Assembly: GCF_021083185.1 (NCBI RefSeq)
Contig: NZ_JAIGQB010000008.1
Span: 124,001-188,000, forward strand
DNA length: 64,000 nucleotides
Source: Nocardioides furvisabuli
GTDB lineage: Bacteria > Actinomycetota > Actinomycetes > Propionibacteriales > Nocardioidaceae
Reading direction: 5' to 3'
Each line of letters begins with the position of its first letter. The first letter of the stretch is position 1. Positions 62,075 to 64,000 of the stretch are shown piece by piece. The translations under genes were made by a program, and so were the position numbers. The notes under the pieces were generated by a model. The model was not told where the DNA came from and did no database searches. It saw nothing but the letters and a program-made list of their open reading frames with translations.

Positions 62075-62323
62075 ATGGACGACATCCGATCCGCCTTCGC
62101 CCGACAGGGCCTCGTGCGGTCCAGCGACGCCGGGATCCTGGGCGGCGTCTGCGCCGGCGTGGGACGCCGGATCGGCCTGACGCCGTGGATCGCACGGCTG
62201 CTCTTCGTGGTGCTGCTCATGGTGCTGCCCGGGAGCCAGCTCCTGGTCTACCCCGTCCTGTGGTTCCTGATGCCCGCCGACGACAGCGTCGCCGCGGCCG
62301 TTGACAACACGAGAGATCGGTAG
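62075..62323 (+). CDS. PspC domain protein
   Basis: 82-residue membrane protein with the PspC pattern GGVCAGVGRRIGLTPWIARLLFVVLLMVLP and a second hydrophobic stretch (LLVYPVLWFLMP). It may sense membrane stress, though only the PspC domain is present. GGAGG precedes ATG 62075 by 7 nt. Confidence 0.88.
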   Translation: MDDIRSAFARQGLVRSSDAGILGGVCAGVGRRIGLTPWIARLLFVVLLMVLPGSQLLVYPVLWFLMPADDSVAAAVDNTRDR

Positions 62324-62388
62324 TCCTGCCGATGCCGGCGCCACGTCCGGGCCGACAGACTCGACGCCATCACCCTGGGGAGGGACCG

Positions 62389-62580
62389 ATGATGCACACC
62401 ATCTGGCGTCGCAGTGCGTACGCCGACCAGCTCGAGGCCGAGGTGCGCGACGCGCACTGCTGCCGCGACCGCGACCGCTGCGCGTCTTGCCGGGCCAGGC
62501 TCGACGAGGTGCGCGCGATCCGCCGCGACGCGGTCCTGCACTCCATCGCGACGACGAGGCCGCGCCGCTCGCTGCACTGA
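62389..62580 (+). CDS. Small Cys-rich hypothetical protein
   Basis: 63-residue basic protein with a Cys cluster HCCRDRDRCASCRARLDEVR (CC-x5-C-x2-C), which could bind a metal or form a ribbon. GGGGAGGG lies about 5 nt before ATG 62389. I know no matching family. It lies 65 bp after the PspC gene and may be cotranscribed. Confidence 0.6.
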   Translation: MMHTIWRRSAYADQLEAEVRDAHCCRDRDRCASCRARLDEVRAIRRDAVLHSIATTRPRRSLH

Positions 62581-62630
62581 GCGACCAAAGCCTCTGGCCG
62601 CTCCCGCGCGATCGGCGTACCGTGCTGGAT

Positions 62631-63194
62631 GTGTCGTCGTCACCTGTGGCACAGCGGGTGTTCCGGACCGTGGGCGAGAGCCCGGCCGCGGAGCGGATCG
62701 CGGGTGCGCAGGAAGCGCTCTACCGCCCGCTCCTCGACTGGGCCGTACGTAGCCCGCTGCACACCGACCGGCTCGGCCACTCGGTGCACCCACCGCTGAC
62801 CGACGTCACCCTCGGCTGCTGGCTCGGCGCGTCGGTGCTCGACGCGCTGGGCGGACCCGGTGGGCAGCGCAGCGCCGCCCTCCTGGTGGCGAGCGGCCTC
62901 GCGGCGTCCGGCCCGACCGCGCTCGCGGGCGCCGGCGACTGGGCCACCATGTCCGGCAGCGACCGTCGGATCGGCGCGGTCCACGCCCTCGGCACCGACG
63001 TGGCCACCTTCTTCTTCGTCGGATCGCTGGTCGCTCGGCTGCGCGGACGACACGCGACCGGCGCGCGCCTGGCCGTCGCGGGGCACGTGGCCATGGCGGG
63101 GGCCGGGCTGCTCGGCGGGCACCTCGCCCTCGTCCGCGGCACGGCGAACCGCTCCGCACCGGACAGACGCGAGTCCGGGTCCGCGCCTGCCTGA
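62631..63194 (+). CDS. DUF2231-like membrane protein
   Basis: 187-residue protein with four hydrophobic segments. The segment HSVHPPLTDVTLGCWLGASV (His-x-x-His-Pro before helix 1) is the DUF2231 pattern, which may coordinate heme or a metal. GTG 62631 has TACCGT 7 nt upstream (leaderless); GTG 62622 is the alternative. Function unknown. Confidence 0.78.
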   Translation: MSSSPVAQRVFRTVGESPAAERIAGAQEALYRPLLDWAVRSPLHTDRLGHSVHPPLTDVTLGCWLGASVLDALGGPGGQRSAALLVASGLAASGPTALAGAGDWATMSGSDRRIGAVHALGTDVATFFFVGSLVARLRGRHATGARLAVAGHVAMAGAGLLGGHLALVRGTANRSAPDRRESGSAPA

Positions 63195-63262
63195 GACCTT
63201 CCGCCCTGTCGCACGCCGTCCGCGGGTGCCACGATGCAGGAGAACCCGAGGAGGCGATGCCC

Positions 63263-63862
63263 GTGCGGCACCTGACGATCGCAGTTCTGGCCCTGTCCCT
63301 GTCCCTGTCCCTCGCCGCGGCACCCGCGGCCGCGGCCGTGATCGACGGCACCGGCGGGAACGACCGGTTGACCGGCACGTCGCGTGCCGACGTCATCCGG
63401 GGGCTCGGCGGCCGTGACGTCCTGCAGGGCCGCAGCGGGCCCGACGTGCTGCGCGGCGGGCCGGGCGCGGACATGGTCTTCGGCGACGGCGGCCGGGACC
63501 TGCTCGTCGGCGGCACCGGGCGCGACGTCCTCTCCGGTGGACCCGGCGGCGACCGCCTGCGCGGTGGCACCGGTGCCGACTCCCTCACCGACGGCGTGAT
63601 CACCGAGCTGAGCGCCGAGCCGGGCGACGACCTGCTGCGCGCCGGGCCGGGCGATGACTTCCTCGGCGTGACCGGCGGGCAGGACCGGGTCCTCGCCGGC
63701 ACCGGCGACGACGAGCTGAAGACGATCGACGACGGGGTGGTCGACACCATCGACTGCGGCGACGGCACCGACTCGGTCACCTACTTCGAGGTCGACGGCG
63801 AGGGCGGTATCGACCCGCTCGACGTGCTCGTCGGGTGCGAGCAGGTGGTCGAGGCGCGCTGA
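63263..63862 (+). CDS. Secreted RTX-repeat (hemolysin-type Ca-binding) protein
   Basis: 199-residue protein with a Sec signal peptide (TIAVLALSLSLSLAAAPAAA) followed by nonapeptide RTX repeats GGxGxDxLx, e.g. GTGGNDRLTG, GLGGRDVLQG, GPGADMVFG, GGTGRDVLSG and GPGDDFLG. It is predicted to fold as a calcium-bound beta-roll outside the cell. Most RTX toxins lack a Sec signal and use type I secretion, so this is a small surface or matrix protein type. GTG 63263 has GAGGAGG 8 nt upstream; ATG 63257 is only 2 nt from it. Confidence 0.88.
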   Translation: MRHLTIAVLALSLSLSLAAAPAAAAVIDGTGGNDRLTGTSRADVIRGLGGRDVLQGRSGPDVLRGGPGADMVFGDGGRDLLVGGTGRDVLSGGPGGDRLRGGTGADSLTDGVITELSAEPGDDLLRAGPGDDFLGVTGGQDRVLAGTGDDELKTIDDGVVDTIDCGDGTDSVTYFEVDGEGGIDPLDVLVGCEQVVEAR

Positions 63863-63874
63863 CTCGCCCCCCCT

Positions 63875-63970
63875 GGTAGTCCACCGGGATGTGGTCGGCG
63901 AAGGAGTGCCCGGAGAACCATTTCCCGGTGGACTACCGGGGCGGGAGAGCCATTTCCCGGTGGACTACCG
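63875..63970. repeat. Inverted and direct repeats after the RTX gene
   Basis: Unit A ggtagtccaccggga (63875-63889) is the reverse complement of tcccggtggactacc at 63923-63937. The latter sits in a 21-nt stretch (63918-63938) that recurs exactly at 63950-63970, a 32-nt direct spacing. A and the first copy can form a 15-bp stem with a 33-nt loop, serving as terminator for the RTX gene; the second copy has no partner inside the window. Confidence 0.75.
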
Positions 63971-64000
63971 CCGCGGGACCCGGGCCGCCGACAACTTGTC

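Overview
The window is a GC-rich (roughly 70%), densely packed chromosomal segment from a high-GC Gram-positive bacterium. Gene content and order point to an actinobacterium of the Nocardioides/Propionibacteriales type: the HGxxPAAW and Trp-associated membrane proteins beside trpCBA, DUF3046 near recA-recX, an ANTAR regulator like mycobacterial PdtaR, an actinobacterial glgC/glgA divergent pair, ferredoxin-type sulfite reductase with APS reductase, and a CGAAC-N4-GTTCG SOS box. This placement is inference from families and synteny, not a database match. I see no rRNA, CRISPR array, insertion sequence, prophage or plasmid gene; the window is mostly core chromosome with a few accessory patches.

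Layout. 1-2690: polA (cut by the left edge) and a divergent hotdog thioesterase. 2704-9481: a GNAT enzyme and a branched-chain amino acid type ABC importer, with the lipoprotein binding protein on + converging on livHMGF on -. 9617-18353: pdtaR-like regulator, tRNA-Leu, pyk and gltBD. 18491-25019: one long minus-strand chain of overlapping genes (class IV aminotransferase, hisI, Trp membrane protein, HGxxPAAW protein, trpC, trpB, trpA, SCO1-like, lgt). 25158-25431: tRNA-Gly, tRNA-Cys, tRNA-Val. 25513-30688: membrane proteins, a sulfotransferase-like protein, a K+ channel with RCK domain, a YihY protein and an AidB-like acyl-CoA dehydrogenase. 30772-31536: two tandem paralogous small proteins whose core reads like an Sm/Hfq barrel. 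31517-37744: pgm, an ECF42-type sigma factor with two YCII/DGPF proteins, glgC and glgA, so three glycogen-precursor genes lie close together. 37887-42804: an AbiEi/DUF559-like protein, an HTH fragment, glyA and a secreted arylsulfotransferase-like protein. 42937-46558: a sulfur assimilation operon (leader peptide, sulfite reductase, Zn ribbon, cysH, sirohydrochlorin chelatase). 46612-53950: AlkD-like, DUF3037, HipA-like kinase, PPK2, a phosphoribosyltransferase, recX-recA, an MFS exporter, DUF3046 and DinB-like genes. 53997-58212: acyl-CoA synthetase and an ABC-2 exporter. 58268-61085: a three-gene cassette of WXG100-like protein, EspG-like protein and alpha/beta hydrolase. 61222-63862: small, mostly membrane or secreted proteins, ending in an RTX-repeat protein and a repeat-rich tail.

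Working together. Sulfite reductase, APS reductase and the siroheme chelatase form one sulfate-reduction unit, preceded by a short ORF of the RRHVDLxRVxSAxC type that probably acts as a sulfur-responsive leader. Pgm and GlgC would feed ADP-glucose to GlgA. The trp chain is unusual in lacking trpE between hisI and the Trp membrane protein. Many single genes carry a TANNNT-like box 6-8 nt before the start codon with no Shine-Dalgarno sequence, so leaderless transcription looks common and was used to choose starts.

The most novel-looking item is the pair at 30772-31536: Sm-like proteins in a lineage that, as generally known, lacks Hfq.
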